Source: Acidobacteriota bacterium
GTDB lineage: Bacteria > Acidobacteriota > Blastocatellia > Pyrinomonadales > Pyrinomonadaceae
Direction of reading: 5' to 3'
DNA length: 64,000 bases
Assembly (NCBI GenBank): GCA_016718135.1
Contig: JADKEF010000007.1
Span: 106,142-170,141 of the forward strand
Positions 23,944 to 33,374 of the stretch are shown one piece after another. The position numbers and the translations under genes are program-made. The notes below the pieces were generated by a model that did not search any database, was not told the origin of the DNA, and was given only the letters and a program-made list of their open reading frames with translations. The number at the start of each line of letters is the position of its first letter. Position 1 is the stretch's first letter.

Positions 23944-25602
23944 ATGAAAGTTTTTATAACAATAGTAATTCTTGCAATGAGTTCATTCGTGTACTCGCAG
24001 CACGGTCATGGTTCTAATGGGAACCACGAAAAGCCGGCGGTTTGGCTGGATAACGGCCTTGGGAATATCGATCATCCCGTTTCGACTAAGAATACGGAGG
24101 CTCAGAAATACTTCAATCAAGGACTCGCGTATCTATACGCATTTAACCATGCAGAAGGGATAAATTCCTTCAAACATGCCGCCGAACTCGACCCAGAGCT
24201 CGCGATGGCGTACTGGGGAATATCGCTCGGTTTGGGCTCAAACTACAACGTCACGGCCGACGCGAGCCAGTTGACCGAGGCGTACGCAAATCTGCAAAAA
24301 GCGATCGCTCTCGCACCGAAAGTAACACCGGCAGAACGTGCGTACATCGACGCTTTGTCGAAAAGATACGCCCGCGATACATCGACGGATCGGCAGAAGC
24401 TGGCGGTCGAATACAAAACCGCGATGAGCGAACTTGTCCGGCAGTATCCCGACGACCTCGACGCGGCGACGCTGTACGCGGAAAGCATGATGAATCTGCG
24501 GCCATGGCAATTGTGGTCGCTCGACGGAAAACCCGCGGAAGGGACGCTGGATATCCTGGCGGTGCTGGAAGGCGTGCTGAAACGTAATCCGAACCACACA
24601 GGAGCCAATCACTATTACATCCACGCTATCGAGGCATCACCATATCCGGAACGCGGCCTTGCGGCGGCAAATCGGCTTCTCGGACTCGCTCCCAACGCTG
24701 GGCATCTGGTCCACATGCCATCCCACATATACCTGCGAACCGGCGATCACAACGACGCTAAGAACAGCAATGAGCTTGCGATCGTAGCCGACCGAAAGTA
24801 CATACAGCGTAGCGGTGCCACGGGCGTCTATCCGCTGATGTACTTCAACCACAACATCCATATGCTCGCCGCCTCGCATGCGAACGCCGGCAATTACGCC
24901 GGTGCCGCAAGGGCCGCGAGCGAATTGGCGTTGAATGTACGGCCGAATGTAAAGATGATGCCGATGCTTGAGATGTTCATGCCGTATCACCTCGAGGTAC
25001 TGGTCCGCTTTCACAAATGGGACGAGGTTCTGAAATTCCCTCAGCCGGACGCCGACATGAAGATAACGAACGCGTTCTGGCGGTTAGCTCGCGGCTTGGC
25101 ACTGAAAGAAACCGGGAAGATCGGCGATGCAGAGGCAGAACTCGCTTTGCTACGTGGCACGATCAAGTCAATTCCGGCAGATGCCGGCCTGGGAAACAGT
25201 TCGGCCCACGGTGTTTTAAAAGTTGCGGATGAACTGCTATCCGGCGAGATCGCCCTGGCTCGCGGCGACAAAAAAGCCGGGATCGACGCTCTGAAACGAG
25301 CGGTTGCCGCCGAGGATCTGGTCAACTACAACGAGCCGCCCGACTGGGATATCCCGGTTCGCGAGTGGCTCGGGCGGGCATTGATGCGAAATGCTCAATA
25401 CGCCGAGGCGGAAAGCGTTTTCCGATCTGAGATCGCCAAGCATCCGCGAAATGGCTGGGCACTCTTCGGGCTTGCCGAATCACTTGCGAAACAGGGCAAG
25501 AATACTTCGGCTGAGCTTGTGCGAAAGGAGTTTGAGGCTGCGTGGAAAGATTCTGATCAGAAACTTTCTGTCGAAGTGTTTAGCGGCAAATCGCCTCGCT
25601 AG
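23944..25602 (+). CDS. Secreted tetratricopeptide-repeat protein
   Basis: A 552-residue exported TPR protein. After the signal peptide (MKVFITIVILAMSSFVYSQ) comes a His/Gly-rich stretch (HGHGSNGNH), then TPR-like helices across the length. Examples are AQKYFNQGLAYLYAFNHAEG, ELDPELAMAYWGISLGL, ANHYYIHAIEASPYPERGLA, and a C-terminal pair ending WALFGLAESLAKQGKN. The family is known from many secreted, uncharacterised proteins. GGAG lies eight bases before the ATG. Its stop codon overlaps that of the convergent PQQ-propeller gene. Confidence 0.8.
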   Translation: MKVFITIVILAMSSFVYSQHGHGSNGNHEKPAVWLDNGLGNIDHPVSTKNTEAQKYFNQGLAYLYAFNHAEGINSFKHAAELDPELAMAYWGISLGLGSNYNVTADASQLTEAYANLQKAIALAPKVTPAERAYIDALSKRYARDTSTDRQKLAVEYKTAMSELVRQYPDDLDAATLYAESMMNLRPWQLWSLDGKPAEGTLDILAVLEGVLKRNPNHTGANHYYIHAIEASPYPERGLAAANRLLGLAPNAGHLVHMPSHIYLRTGDHNDAKNSNELAIVADRKYIQRSGATGVYPLMYFNHNIHMLAASHANAGNYAGAARAASELALNVRPNVKMMPMLEMFMPYHLEVLVRFHKWDEVLKFPQPDADMKITNAFWRLARGLALKETGKIGDAEAELALLRGTIKSIPADAGLGNSSAHGVLKVADELLSGEIALARGDKKAGIDALKRAVAAEDLVNYNEPPDWDIPVREWLGRALMRNAQYAEAESVFRSEIAKHPRNGWALFGLAESLAKQGKNTSAELVRKEFEAAWKDSDQKLSVEVFSGKSPR

Positions 25603-27494
25603 CGGCCCAAGATATCGAACGCCTGCAGACGACTGCCGCTGGCCGTATAAAGCAGATTAAGGGTTTCGTCGGTAACAAACTGCACATCGGGATCAGACGC
25701 GAGAATCAACCTCGCATCTTTTCCGCTATGTATGTTCACGCCGACCAGCCCTTTCTTATCAAACGGCTTTGGCAAGTCGGTGTAGAAGAACATGTGGTTC
25801 AGGCGGAGCTCGGCGAGGCGTTTGCGGCGGAGGATGAAATCGGAGAAACGCTCGACCTGGCGCACCGGATCGAGCCTATCGAAGATGCTCTCCTGCACAT
25901 CGGCCCGCGTGGGCGTGACGCGGTCGATGGCACGGCCGATGATCTGACCGCGGAGATCGGTGGCATTCGGTATGGCGACAGAGAGGCCGCTGAAACGGTT
26001 GATCAGATTCGGCGTGCGGCCCAGCGAACCGTATGCATAGATCCGCCGCAGGGCGTAGTTTCTCGCGGAATTGCCGGCCAGCGTGGACAAGCTGACCGAG
26101 CCGAAACGGGTTTGCAGGCCGGACCAGCGAAATGAGTTTGCGGCCGATGCGATGCTGATTCCTGTGCGAGCCAGGCCGAGTGCCGAGGTTGCGATGCCTC
26201 CATAACGGAAGTACAAAGCCGCTGCTCGAAGTGCGATGCCCGATACTACACGCAAGACACCGCGAGCCGGAGCGGTGTGGCGGGAACGCCAGTATTCGCG
26301 TACTTTCTGATCTTTGACATCAAATGCCGCGATCTCATTCCGCCCACCGACGACGGCGTGGCCGCTTTCGTTTATGAGCACGAACTGGGCTTTGTCGATC
26401 TTGTGGTTACGTTTTGCGATGCGTTTGCCGTTCGTCGCGTCGAGCGTGATCAGATCGTCCTTGTCGGCGATCAGGATGGTGTTTGCATCGGCAAAGACGA
26501 AGTTGGTCAAGCCTTTATCGGCACCTTTGTAACGCCAGAGCGTTTTGCCGTTGGTGGTATTTATCGCGGAGACCCCGAACGGGCCTTTCTCTTTCAACTC
26601 GCCGTCCTTGAGCTGTGTGAACCGGCCGCCGGTGCGAACAAAAAGCGTATTGCCTACAAGTGCCATCTCGGCACATATCCCAAGATCATCAGCCTCCCAG
26701 TCCTGCTTTCCAGTGCGGCGATCGACCGCCCGGATCTTTCCCTTGCCAGAGACATAAACGTGGCTCTCATCGAAAACCGGATCTGCCTCGGTCAGCGCGA
26801 GGCCGTCTTCGTTGATCTTAAATTTCTCGCGTTCCTTTTCCTTTCCGGTGCGGGCTTCGTATGACGTCGAGCCTTCGTAGAACAAGAATAAGCGGCCGTC
26901 GAGCAGGAGCGGTGCACGGTAGTTATCAAGCGTGTAGTCGATATCACCAAGATCCTCGCCAAAGCGGGTCGGCATCATTTCTATGGAGTTATCGAGATCG
27001 CGTTTCCAGAGTTCGTTGCCGGTCGAGAGTTGCAGGACATGAACAGTTGGTTTCTTCTTAAAACTATCATCGGCCTTGCCCCGCGGATCTTTGACCATCA
27101 CGACTGCGATCAGGTCATTCTCCGGGTCGACCGCGAGCTGCATCACGTCGCCCTTGACCTTCTCGCTCTGCCAAAGCCGAGACCCGGTCAGCACATCGAC
27201 CGCCTCGAGCCGCGACTTGCTGCCCTCGTCACGTGTGAAGAGAATGACATCGGTATCAGGTATGGGCGTGACCGCGGTTTGCTCGATCCTGCCCGTCGCC
27301 CGACGCCATATCTGCTGCCCTGTCTTGCCGTCAACGGCGTACAAACTCCGCTCCGTTCCGGCCAGAACAATGCCGAAATCGGTGGTTTGATAGAAGCGAA
27401 TTGTGGAATCGAGATTCGTCTGCCAAGCCGACTGAGCGTGGGAATCGGCTCCGAAAAAGCACAAAACGCACAAAAGCAAAACAGCTACTTTCAT
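25599..27494 (-). CDS. Secreted PQQ-like beta-propeller protein
   Basis: A 631-residue exported protein. The signal peptide is followed by a PQQ-binding-like propeller (about 25-400) with repeated DGKTGQQIWRRA, LTGSRLWQSE, RTGKQDWEADD and TNGKTLWRYKG blades. A less typical helical region (about 410-560, rich in Arg and Ala) follows, then a closing blade (GVNIHSGKDARLILASD ... SGSRLQAFDI). It has no recognisable dehydrogenase active site, so it is more likely a structural or binding propeller. It overlaps the convergent TPR gene by four bases. Confidence 0.78.
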   Translation of the reverse strand: MKVAVLLLCVLCFFGADSHAQSAWQTNLDSTIRFYQTTDFGIVLAGTERSLYAVDGKTGQQIWRRATGRIEQTAVTPIPDTDVILFTRDEGSKSRLEAVDVLTGSRLWQSEKVKGDVMQLAVDPENDLIAVVMVKDPRGKADDSFKKKPTVHVLQLSTGNELWKRDLDNSIEMMPTRFGEDLGDIDYTLDNYRAPLLLDGRLFLFYEGSTSYEARTGKEKEREKFKINEDGLALTEADPVFDESHVYVSGKGKIRAVDRRTGKQDWEADDLGICAEMALVGNTLFVRTGGRFTQLKDGELKEKGPFGVSAINTTNGKTLWRYKGADKGLTNFVFADANTILIADKDDLITLDATNGKRIAKRNHKIDKAQFVLINESGHAVVGGRNEIAAFDVKDQKVREYWRSRHTAPARGVLRVVSGIALRAAALYFRYGGIATSALGLARTGISIASAANSFRWSGLQTRFGSVSLSTLAGNSARNYALRRIYAYGSLGRTPNLINRFSGLSVAIPNATDLRGQIIGRAIDRVTPTRADVQESIFDRLDPVRQVERFSDFILRRKRLAELRLNHMFFYTDLPKPFDKKGLVGVNIHSGKDARLILASDPDVQFVTDETLNLLYTASGSRLQAFDILGR

Positions 27495-27533
27495 GCGTTC
27501 ATTCTAACTTTTAATTGGTATGAACGGAAGATT

Positions 27534-28682
27534 TTAGTTAATGCGATATGCCTTATCCTTCCAAACCAAGACCACTGTGCCGCCCAGATTATCTGCGATC
27601 GAGCGGAGGCCGCCGTCGAGTTTCTTATACTCGGCGGTGCCGCGGCGGTAGTTGGTGGTGGTTTGATTTCGATAGGCACGGTCGTACCAGGCACCGTTGC
27701 GGTTATCGAATGTTTTGCCGCCGACGGCTCGGGTTACCGCCATTTCGCCGGCTTGGTTCATGATCTGGTTGTTGGTCTGGCTCTGGATCGGGCCGACGCT
27801 GCGGGTCGGGCCCGATTTGGCCGGGGCAGCGGGCAGATCTCGTCGATTCCGAGGGTCTTCGGCAGACTTTTTCAACGCGATTGCGTCATCCTTTTCCTTC
27901 CGTTCGACTTCGGCCCGAACTCCGCCGACCATCCCAGGAGCGGATTGCGTCACGACAGGCTCCGGAGCCGGAGCGGGTTTGGAAAGTTTTGGCTGTTCGC
28001 GAACGGTATCGACGCCGTCGAGCGTGATCCCTCGTTCAAATTCCGGCTTGTCCACTGCAGCATCGGTGAGACGACCGCTGTCAGCAGGGCCGGTCGTCCG
28101 TCCAAGCGGTTTGTTCTCGGTCTCGCCAGTTGTTGGGGCGATACCGTTTGCGGCTGGAGTAGGTGCGATGTTCGCGGCAGTATTCGATACGGTGTTGGCA
28201 GCGTTTGCCGTGGCCGCAGACGTTTCATTAGCGTATGGGCCGCGTTGGACTTCCTTGTCAGCCGCAGGAGCCATCGCCACGTTCGTGTCCTCACGATTTT
28301 GCAGCACCATGTAGCCAAGCACTCCGCTGAAGGTAAGGATCAGGGCTCCCATTGCGATCGCGAGATTTGGCGTGCGGAAGAGGCGTTGATACCAAGGGAT
28401 CGATTCGGCTGCTGCAACAACTACGGCGGCTGGTGCGGCCGCCTTTGCCGCTGAATTGTTCATCAAGATCGTGCTGGAAAGTAGCTTTCTGCACCGATCG
28501 CAATCGGCGAAATGCTCTATATAGAGCCGCCGCGTGGGTGCTGGAACAGCATTTTCGACAAACGCAGCGATAGCGTCAGCATCGAGGTGCTTTGGCTTGT
28601 CGAGGGGCTTATCGCCCACAAGCACACCTCGGCCGCTCCGCCGCAGGATCGCATCCATTTCTTTGTCGAATTCCAGTTCCAT
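27534..28682 (-). CDS. Zinc-finger anti-sigma factor-like membrane protein
   Basis: A 382-residue protein. The N-terminal part has a zf-HC2-type motif (HFADCDRC) preceded by a conserved-looking helix. One membrane helix follows (about 105-125, LAIAMGALILTFSGVLGYMV). A long low-complexity Ala/Asn/Thr/Pro region comes next, and a folded tail (RGTAEYKKLDGGLRSIADNLGGTVVLVWKDKAYRIN). The layout fits an anti-sigma factor that binds its sigma in the cytoplasm and senses the periplasm. It follows the sigma gene at 28816-29778 in the same direction, so that is its likely partner. Confidence 0.75.
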   Translation of the reverse strand: MELEFDKEMDAILRRSGRGVLVGDKPLDKPKHLDADAIAAFVENAVPAPTRRLYIEHFADCDRCRKLLSSTILMNNSAAKAAAPAAVVVAAAESIPWYQRLFRTPNLAIAMGALILTFSGVLGYMVLQNREDTNVAMAPAADKEVQRGPYANETSAATANAANTVSNTAANIAPTPAANGIAPTTGETENKPLGRTTGPADSGRLTDAAVDKPEFERGITLDGVDTVREQPKLSKPAPAPEPVVTQSAPGMVGGVRAEVERKEKDDAIALKKSAEDPRNRRDLPAAPAKSGPTRSVGPIQSQTNNQIMNQAGEMAVTRAVGGKTFDNRNGAWYDRAYRNQTTTNYRRGTAEYKKLDGGLRSIADNLGGTVVLVWKDKAYRIN

Positions 28683-28691
28683 CTTTTTAAT

Positions 28692-28798
28692 TAGCCACAG
28701 AGTTCACAGAAAGCACAGAGAAAAGCAATATTCCATCAGGTAACGATGACTTTCAACCAATATCACTATCTCAGTGATCTCTGTATCCTCCGTGGCTA
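28692..28798. repeat. Micro-repeat hairpin (CACAGAG class)
   Basis: Left arm 28692-28720 (starts TAGCCACAGAGTTCACAG) and right arm 28770-28798 (ends CCTCCGTGGCTA) pair imperfectly. Each arm is a row of roughly 9-base units. It sits between the sigma gene and its anti-sigma gene, so it would lie within a shared transcript. Confidence 0.75.
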
Positions 28799-28815
28799 CG
28801 GTTTTCGTAACCCGT

Positions 28816-29778
28816 CTATAGAACGCCTCCGATGATGATATCTTGCACCAGCACGAGCGTCAGTAACGCAGCGAACATCGTTTCGAGATTGATGCCCAGC
28901 CCGGCGGCGGTTTCGCTGAGGTATTTTTTTACCTCGCCATCGGTCCAGCCGTGCTTGTTTTTCAACTCTTTTTCGACGCCTTTGCGTATCTCACTCTGTA
29001 CCCGCGTCAATTTTCTACTAGCCGTCGCCTCGTGATAGCCGAATGTGGCGGCGATATCTTTGAGCTTCAGATCGTCGAAATAATAGAGCTTCATTATCAA
29101 ACGATCTTCTGCATCGAGCCCGGCGACCGCCGCGGCCATGGCCTCGGTCACATCAGAGCGTGTGCTCGCCTCGCTAAAAAGCTCCTCAGGATTCTCCGTA
29201 TGCGACTGAAAATGGTTGTTATCGCTGTTTGCGGCCTCATTAGCGAGATTCTCAAATTCGCGGTCTTCCTCGATCTGTACAAATTTCGAGACCTTTCGAA
29301 ACTGATCTACCGCTAGCTGCGAAACAACCGCCCGCAGCCAACCGGCAAGCGAGCCTCGCCCGGAATAATACGCCAGCTTGCTCTTTTTGTTACCGTCAGC
29401 ATCGACCCGCAGCCCGTAAAGCTCGGCCCAGATAGACGATGCAAGATCCTCGGCATCTTCGTTATTCGACGAGATCTTACGTGCGGCGGATTTAACGGTC
29501 GAATCAAAATTCGCGACCAGATCTTCCCAGGCCTTTTCGTCGCCGCGTTCACACGAAATGATCAAACAAAGGTCATCGGCCCTGATCTCGTCAATAAACC
29601 CCTTTATGTCAGCATTCGAAGCATCAGGCATGTCCCTCAGCAGATACTTCTCCAAAGCCCCACCGATCCGCGGAGCAATATCCGCACCCGATAACCCACG
29701 CCGATCCTCAGCGCGAGAGATCAAATGCTCTATCGCCTCATCAACCGTGTTTTTTTGCTTCTCAGCGATCGGGCTCAT
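28816..29778 (-). CDS. Sigma-70 family (ECF-like) RNA polymerase sigma factor
   Basis: A 320-residue sigma factor. After an N-terminal extension of about 75 residues comes region 2 (LIISCERGDEKAWEDLVANF ... EDAEDLASSIWAELYG) and GSLAGWLRAVVSQLAVDQFRK. Region 4 (DRLIMKLYYFDDLKLKDIAATFGYHEATASRKLTR) follows, and a hydrophobic C-terminal tail (LETMFAALLTLVLVQDIIIGGVL) that could contact the membrane. It is followed in the same direction by the likely anti-sigma gene. The N-terminal extension and hydrophobic tail are unusual for a minimal ECF factor. Confidence 0.8.
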   Translation of the reverse strand: MSPIAEKQKNTVDEAIEHLISRAEDRRGLSGADIAPRIGGALEKYLLRDMPDASNADIKGFIDEIRADDLCLIISCERGDEKAWEDLVANFDSTVKSAARKISSNNEDAEDLASSIWAELYGLRVDADGNKKSKLAYYSGRGSLAGWLRAVVSQLAVDQFRKVSKFVQIEEDREFENLANEAANSDNNHFQSHTENPEELFSEASTRSDVTEAMAAAVAGLDAEDRLIMKLYYFDDLKLKDIAATFGYHEATASRKLTRVQSEIRKGVEKELKNKHGWTDGEVKKYLSETAAGLGINLETMFAALLTLVLVQDIIIGGVL

Positions 29779-29857
29779 TCAAAAAGGTGACCAAATTTTA
29801 GCACTCTTTTGATGTTTGTTTCACATCGCAACGTTGTTTCCACGAATGCAAAAGGGG

Positions 29858-30883
29858 CTATTTCAGGTGCTTCCGCAAGAACGACACGATCTTAAACCCG
29901 TCGTAATACACCCACGGTTTTTCGCCCAGTGTGTAGTGGCCGCATGGGATCTTTACCTCGCTGTGTTTTACCTTGTAGCGGTTGAGGGCGTCGATGGTGT
30001 CGCGCGAGAGGTCGACGGGAAAGCTGAGGTCGTAGAGGCCGTAGATGTAACGCTGCGGACGCGGCGGGAGGTTTGAGAGTTTTTCGATGTAGGACATCGG
30101 TGAGATCGGCAGCCAGTATTCGCGGAGCTCGTCGAGGTTGATATTGTCGCCGAAGCCTTCTTTAACGTGATAGGTCGTGATGCCGTGCCAGACGACGTCG
30201 GCCGGATAGCCGGAAACATGGTTGAAGACAGCCGAGTCGATCCGCAGATCGTGGACGAACGCAAAAAAGCCAACGCACGAGCCGATGCTCGTTCCCATGA
30301 TGCCTATCTTTTCGTAGCCTTGCTCTTTTAGCCAAGTGATCGCCGCACGTGCATCGACCACTGACTGCCGCAAACTCTGCAGCGTTCGCCCGACGTTTGC
30401 TGGTACGAGATAATCGGCACGCTCGGTCTCGGGCGGCTTTCGCTCTTCGTGATACGGCATCGTCATCCGGAGAGCCGAAATGCCGACCTTGTTGAGAACT
30501 TTGCAAAGATCAAAATACGTCCCGGCCTTTGCGTTCCAATGCGGGAGGATCAGGACGGCGGACTTCTTGATCTTGCCGTTGGGAAAGTACTTTGCGTAAA
30601 CGGTATTGTTCTCTTCACTCGGGGTTGCGAGACCACTCGTCCAGGTCAGCTTTTCTTCGCCATCTGAAATTTGAAATTTGAAATCTGAAATTTCTGGCAA
30701 GAAGAAAAACTCGTCGCTGTGTTCGACCGAATGCTTAGAATATTCGCTAAACAACTTCCGCGGATCGGCGCCGTTGGCGCGATCGGTGATAAATTCCGTT
30801 CCCCAATCAAACGGCTGCACCTTGCGGTTGTCATCGAGCAACGCAAGGTGCCTTTCCCGTTTGTGCATGAAGCTCTTGAGCAT
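29858..30883 (-). CDS. Alpha/beta-hydrolase fold protein
   Basis: A 341-residue hydrolase-fold protein. The nucleophile elbow is GTSIGS (GxSxG), an oxyanion-type segment is LILPHWNAKAGTY, and a late His is in PCGHYTLGEKPW. The overall order resembles the ABHD18-like group more than lipases, though this is weak. Substrate unknown. About 80 residues from the start, SDFKFQISDGEEK is encoded by a tandem TGAAATT-type heptamer repeat, an insertion that probably lies in a surface loop. Confidence 0.7.
   Translation of the reverse strand: MLKSFMHKRERHLALLDDNRKVQPFDWGTEFITDRANGADPRKLFSEYSKHSVEHSDEFFFLPEISDFKFQISDGEEKLTWTSGLATPSEENNTVYAKYFPNGKIKKSAVLILPHWNAKAGTYFDLCKVLNKVGISALRMTMPYHEERKPPETERADYLVPANVGRTLQSLRQSVVDARAAITWLKEQGYEKIGIMGTSIGSCVGFFAFVHDLRIDSAVFNHVSGYPADVVWHGITTYHVKEGFGDNINLDELREYWLPISPMSYIEKLSNLPPRPQRYIYGLYDLSFPVDLSRDTIDALNRYKVKHSEVKIPCGHYTLGEKPWVYYDGFKIVSFLRKHLK
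30663..30695. repeat. Tandem heptamer repeat inside a coding sequence
   Basis: Four GAAATTT-type 7-base units. In the minus-strand hydrolase gene they encode the EISDFKFQIS segment. The repeat keeps the reading frame open, since 7-base units cycle through three frames in 21 bases without a stop here. Confidence 0.7.
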
Positions 30884-30900
30884 AGATCAAAGACAATTCA

Positions 30901-30965
30901 ACAACGGATTTACGCGGATTAATTTCTGTTGTCTAATTCGCGAAAATCTGTGTTAATCCGCTGTT
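30901..30965. repeat. Micro-repeat hairpin (ACGGATT class), copy 1
   Basis: Left arm at 30901-30925 (ACAACGGATTTACGCGGATT) and right arm at 30935-30965 (AAAATCTGTGTTAATCCGCTG) pair imperfectly across a short loop. Same family as the two hairpins around the GxxExxY gene (55421-55523 and 55923-56046). It overlaps nothing and precedes the hydrolase gene on the minus strand. Confidence 0.78.
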
Positions 30966-30966
30966 T

Positions 30967-32118
30967 TCAACTCTTTCCAGCGGCGGTCGATTTCGCCTTC
31001 TTAACGATCTTCTCGTAAAACGCGATGTACTGCGGAATGATCTTAGAGGTCGAATACCGCTGAACGGCAAGCTCGCGGCCTTTTTCACCGAAGGAGCGGC
31101 GCATGTTCTCATCGCTGAGCAATCTAATTACATCGGCACTCATCTTTTCGATATCACCGACGTCGCTTAGAAATCCGCTTTCGCCGTCGTTAACGACCTC
31201 GGGAATTCCACCGATGCGGGTCGCGATCACAGGAACTTCGCATGCCTGAGCCTCGAGAGCCGCGAGGCCGAAAGATTCCAGTTCCGACGGCAGCAAGAAA
31301 AGATCAGCGACGCCGAGATAGTCCGGAATATTGGCCTGCTTGCCGACAAAGGTCGTGTGCTCTTTCATGCCGAGCTGCTCGGCGCGATAGTAAACCGCGG
31401 AACGCTCAGGTCCGTCGCCGACCATTATGAGCTTTGCATCTGAGCCGGCAGCCCGCACTTTTGCAAGTATCTCAACGCAGTCGTTCGGGCGTTTGACGTG
31501 TCGAAAATTAGATACGTGAACCAGAAGCCGCTCGCCGTTGGGGCCAAGTTCTCCACGCAGCGGCGAATCTGGAAGCCGCATGTAGTGTTTTTCGCAAATG
31601 AAATTAGGAATGACCTCGATCTCGTCAAAATCAAATGTTTCGATCGTCGCCTGCTTTAGAAATTTTGAAACCGCCGTCACACCATCCGACTGCTGCAAGC
31701 CGTAACGCGTGATGGGCAGATACGAGCGGTCAGCTCCGACGAGCGTTATATCGGTGCCGTGAAGTGTAGTGATTACGGGCACGTAGCGTTTTTGCTTGAT
31801 AGATTCGCGTGCGAGGATCGCCGAGATGGAATGCGGGATCGCGTAATGAACATGGAGCAGATCGAGCTTTTCGGCACGGGCGACGGTTGCCATTTTTGTG
31901 GCTAGAGCAAGATCGTAAGGCTGATGTTCGAATAGTGGGTAGCTCATCATTTCCACCTCGTGAAAATGGATCCGCTCATTTAGCTCAGTCAGTCTCGTCG
32001 GCAGTACAGACGATATAAAATGCACATTATGCCCACGCTCGGCCAGATCGCGGCCGAGTTCGGAGCCGACGATCCCGCTGCCGCCGTAAGTTGGATAGAC
32101 CGTTATGCCGATGTTCAT
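30967..32118 (-). CDS. bshA: N-acetyl-alpha-D-glucosaminyl L-malate synthase
   Basis: A 383-residue GT4 glycosyltransferase that makes GlcNAc-malate, the first step of bacillithiol. It opens MNIGITVYPTYGGSGIVGSE, has LLHVHYAIPHSISA and TTLHGTDITLVG, and the E-x7-E segment SELESFGLAALEAQA, all diagnostic of BshA rather than a general GT4 enzyme. The family is known from Firmicutes, Deinococcus, Bacteroidetes and Acidobacteriota. The other two steps (BshB, BshC) are not in the window. It implies bacillithiol-based redox control in the organism, subject to those genes being elsewhere. Confidence 0.9.
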   Translation of the reverse strand: MNIGITVYPTYGGSGIVGSELGRDLAERGHNVHFISSVLPTRLTELNERIHFHEVEMMSYPLFEHQPYDLALATKMATVARAEKLDLLHVHYAIPHSISAILARESIKQKRYVPVITTLHGTDITLVGADRSYLPITRYGLQQSDGVTAVSKFLKQATIETFDFDEIEVIPNFICEKHYMRLPDSPLRGELGPNGERLLVHVSNFRHVKRPNDCVEILAKVRAAGSDAKLIMVGDGPERSAVYYRAEQLGMKEHTTFVGKQANIPDYLGVADLFLLPSELESFGLAALEAQACEVPVIATRIGGIPEVVNDGESGFLSDVGDIEKMSADVIRLLSDENMRRSFGEKGRELAVQRYSTSKIIPQYIAFYEKIVKKAKSTAAGKS

Positions 32119-32186
32119 AGCCCTTTTGCTCGCAGATTAAATCGTAACAGAGTTTGTTACAAAACTCTAGCGTTCTTCATTCGAGG

Positions 32187-33365
32187 TTATCTGCGTCGCC
32201 GAACCAGATAAACAATGCCTGAGTGATCGTCGGTCAACAGGAACGAATTGGCATCGAGCTTCATGATGTCGCAGGGACGGCCGAACACGGTGCCTTTTTG
32301 TAGGAAACCGGTGATGAAATCCTGTAGCTTCTCGCCTTTTCGCATGATGACGACCTTGTAACCGTGACCCATTTTTTTGTCGGTCGAGCCGTGGAGCGAG
32401 ACGAGGAACGCATTCTTGATCGTATCGACGGCGTCGGCATCGTCGAAGTAATCAAAGCCGAGTGCTGACGAACGCGACGGGAAATAGGCATACGGAGCCG
32501 GAACGTTGGAACATTGTCCAGGCCGTTTGCATTTCGGGTCCGCAAAGATCTTACCGTTTGACGAGTGGCAATAAGGCCAGCCGTAATCGGTACCCTGCTT
32601 CAGGGCGTAGAAGGTCTCGTCGGGCTTCTGCAGCCCGAGATGATCGCTGCCTTGGTTGGTCGCAAAGACAAAATTACCGATCGCACGGAGACCGACAGCG
32701 TTCCGTAATCCACGGGCGAGTTCCCGTTGGCCGGTGCCGTCGGGATTCATTTCGATTATGCTTGCCCGGATCTTTTCTTTTTCGACGCAGGCGTTGCAAC
32801 TCGAGCCGACCGAGACGTAGAGTTTGCCGCCGGGCGAGAACGAGATCGTCCGCGTCAGATGCCAGCCGCCGTATTTGTAGCTAAGGCCGTAGTCGGGAAA
32901 GGTGGCGAGCACCTGCGGTTTGGTATCGGTCGGCTTGGTCTCGCCAGCGGTAAATTTACGACGGGTCAACTGATGCGTCTCGGCGAGATAGAACCAATCC
33001 TGCCCCTCGGCGTCGCGGTAGAATTGGCAGCTATTCGGATTACGCAGATTGGTCATGTACGGAATGAGCTTGCCAAACTTGCCACGCTCAGCATCCCAGC
33101 CGTCAAGAATGTAAACTGTCCCGCGTTTGCCGTCGGCGAGGTTGTACATATCGGTAACGAAGATGCGGTCGTCTGGCGATTTGGCGAAAAAGCGGACTCG
33201 CTTCAAGCCCTCCATCGCAGGGATGATCTCAAATCCTTCGGCCAGATTAAGCGTGAACGACTTGCCGTTCTTTAAGGAGATTCGTTGATCTACCAATCGA
33301 GTCTGGCCGAAGGAAAGGCCTGCGAGTAGAACCGTTGCGGTCAGGACGAGAAAAAGACGTTTCAT
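32187..33365 (-). CDS. Secreted PQQ-dependent sugar (sorbosone) dehydrogenase-like protein
   Basis: A 392-residue exported beta-propeller of the GSDH/sorbosone dehydrogenase type. After the signal peptide (ending GLSFGQ) come ISFSPGGKLYVSVGSSCNAC, RGLRNAVGLRAIG, TDYGWPYCHSSNGK and GRPCDI, which are recurrent positions of this fold. Enzymes of this family oxidise sugars outside the cytoplasm with PQQ; whether this one binds PQQ cannot be judged by eye. It is expected to act in the periplasm. It follows a lipoprotein gene nine bases upstream on the same strand. Confidence 0.8.
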   Translation of the reverse strand: MKRLFLVLTATVLLAGLSFGQTRLVDQRISLKNGKSFTLNLAEGFEIIPAMEGLKRVRFFAKSPDDRIFVTDMYNLADGKRGTVYILDGWDAERGKFGKLIPYMTNLRNPNSCQFYRDAEGQDWFYLAETHQLTRRKFTAGETKPTDTKPQVLATFPDYGLSYKYGGWHLTRTISFSPGGKLYVSVGSSCNACVEKEKIRASIIEMNPDGTGQRELARGLRNAVGLRAIGNFVFATNQGSDHLGLQKPDETFYALKQGTDYGWPYCHSSNGKIFADPKCKRPGQCSNVPAPYAYFPSRSSALGFDYFDDADAVDTIKNAFLVSLHGSTDKKMGHGYKVVIMRKGEKLQDFITGFLQKGTVFGRPCDIMKLDANSFLLTDDHSGIVYLVRRRR

Positions 33366-33374
33366 AGGTTGAGA

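Noticed and set aside
25599..27494. PQQ-propeller protein as an active alcohol or glucose dehydrogenase
   Set aside because: Only propeller repeats are visible; the catalytic Asp/Glu/Asn set and disulfide motif of quinoprotein dehydrogenases were not found.
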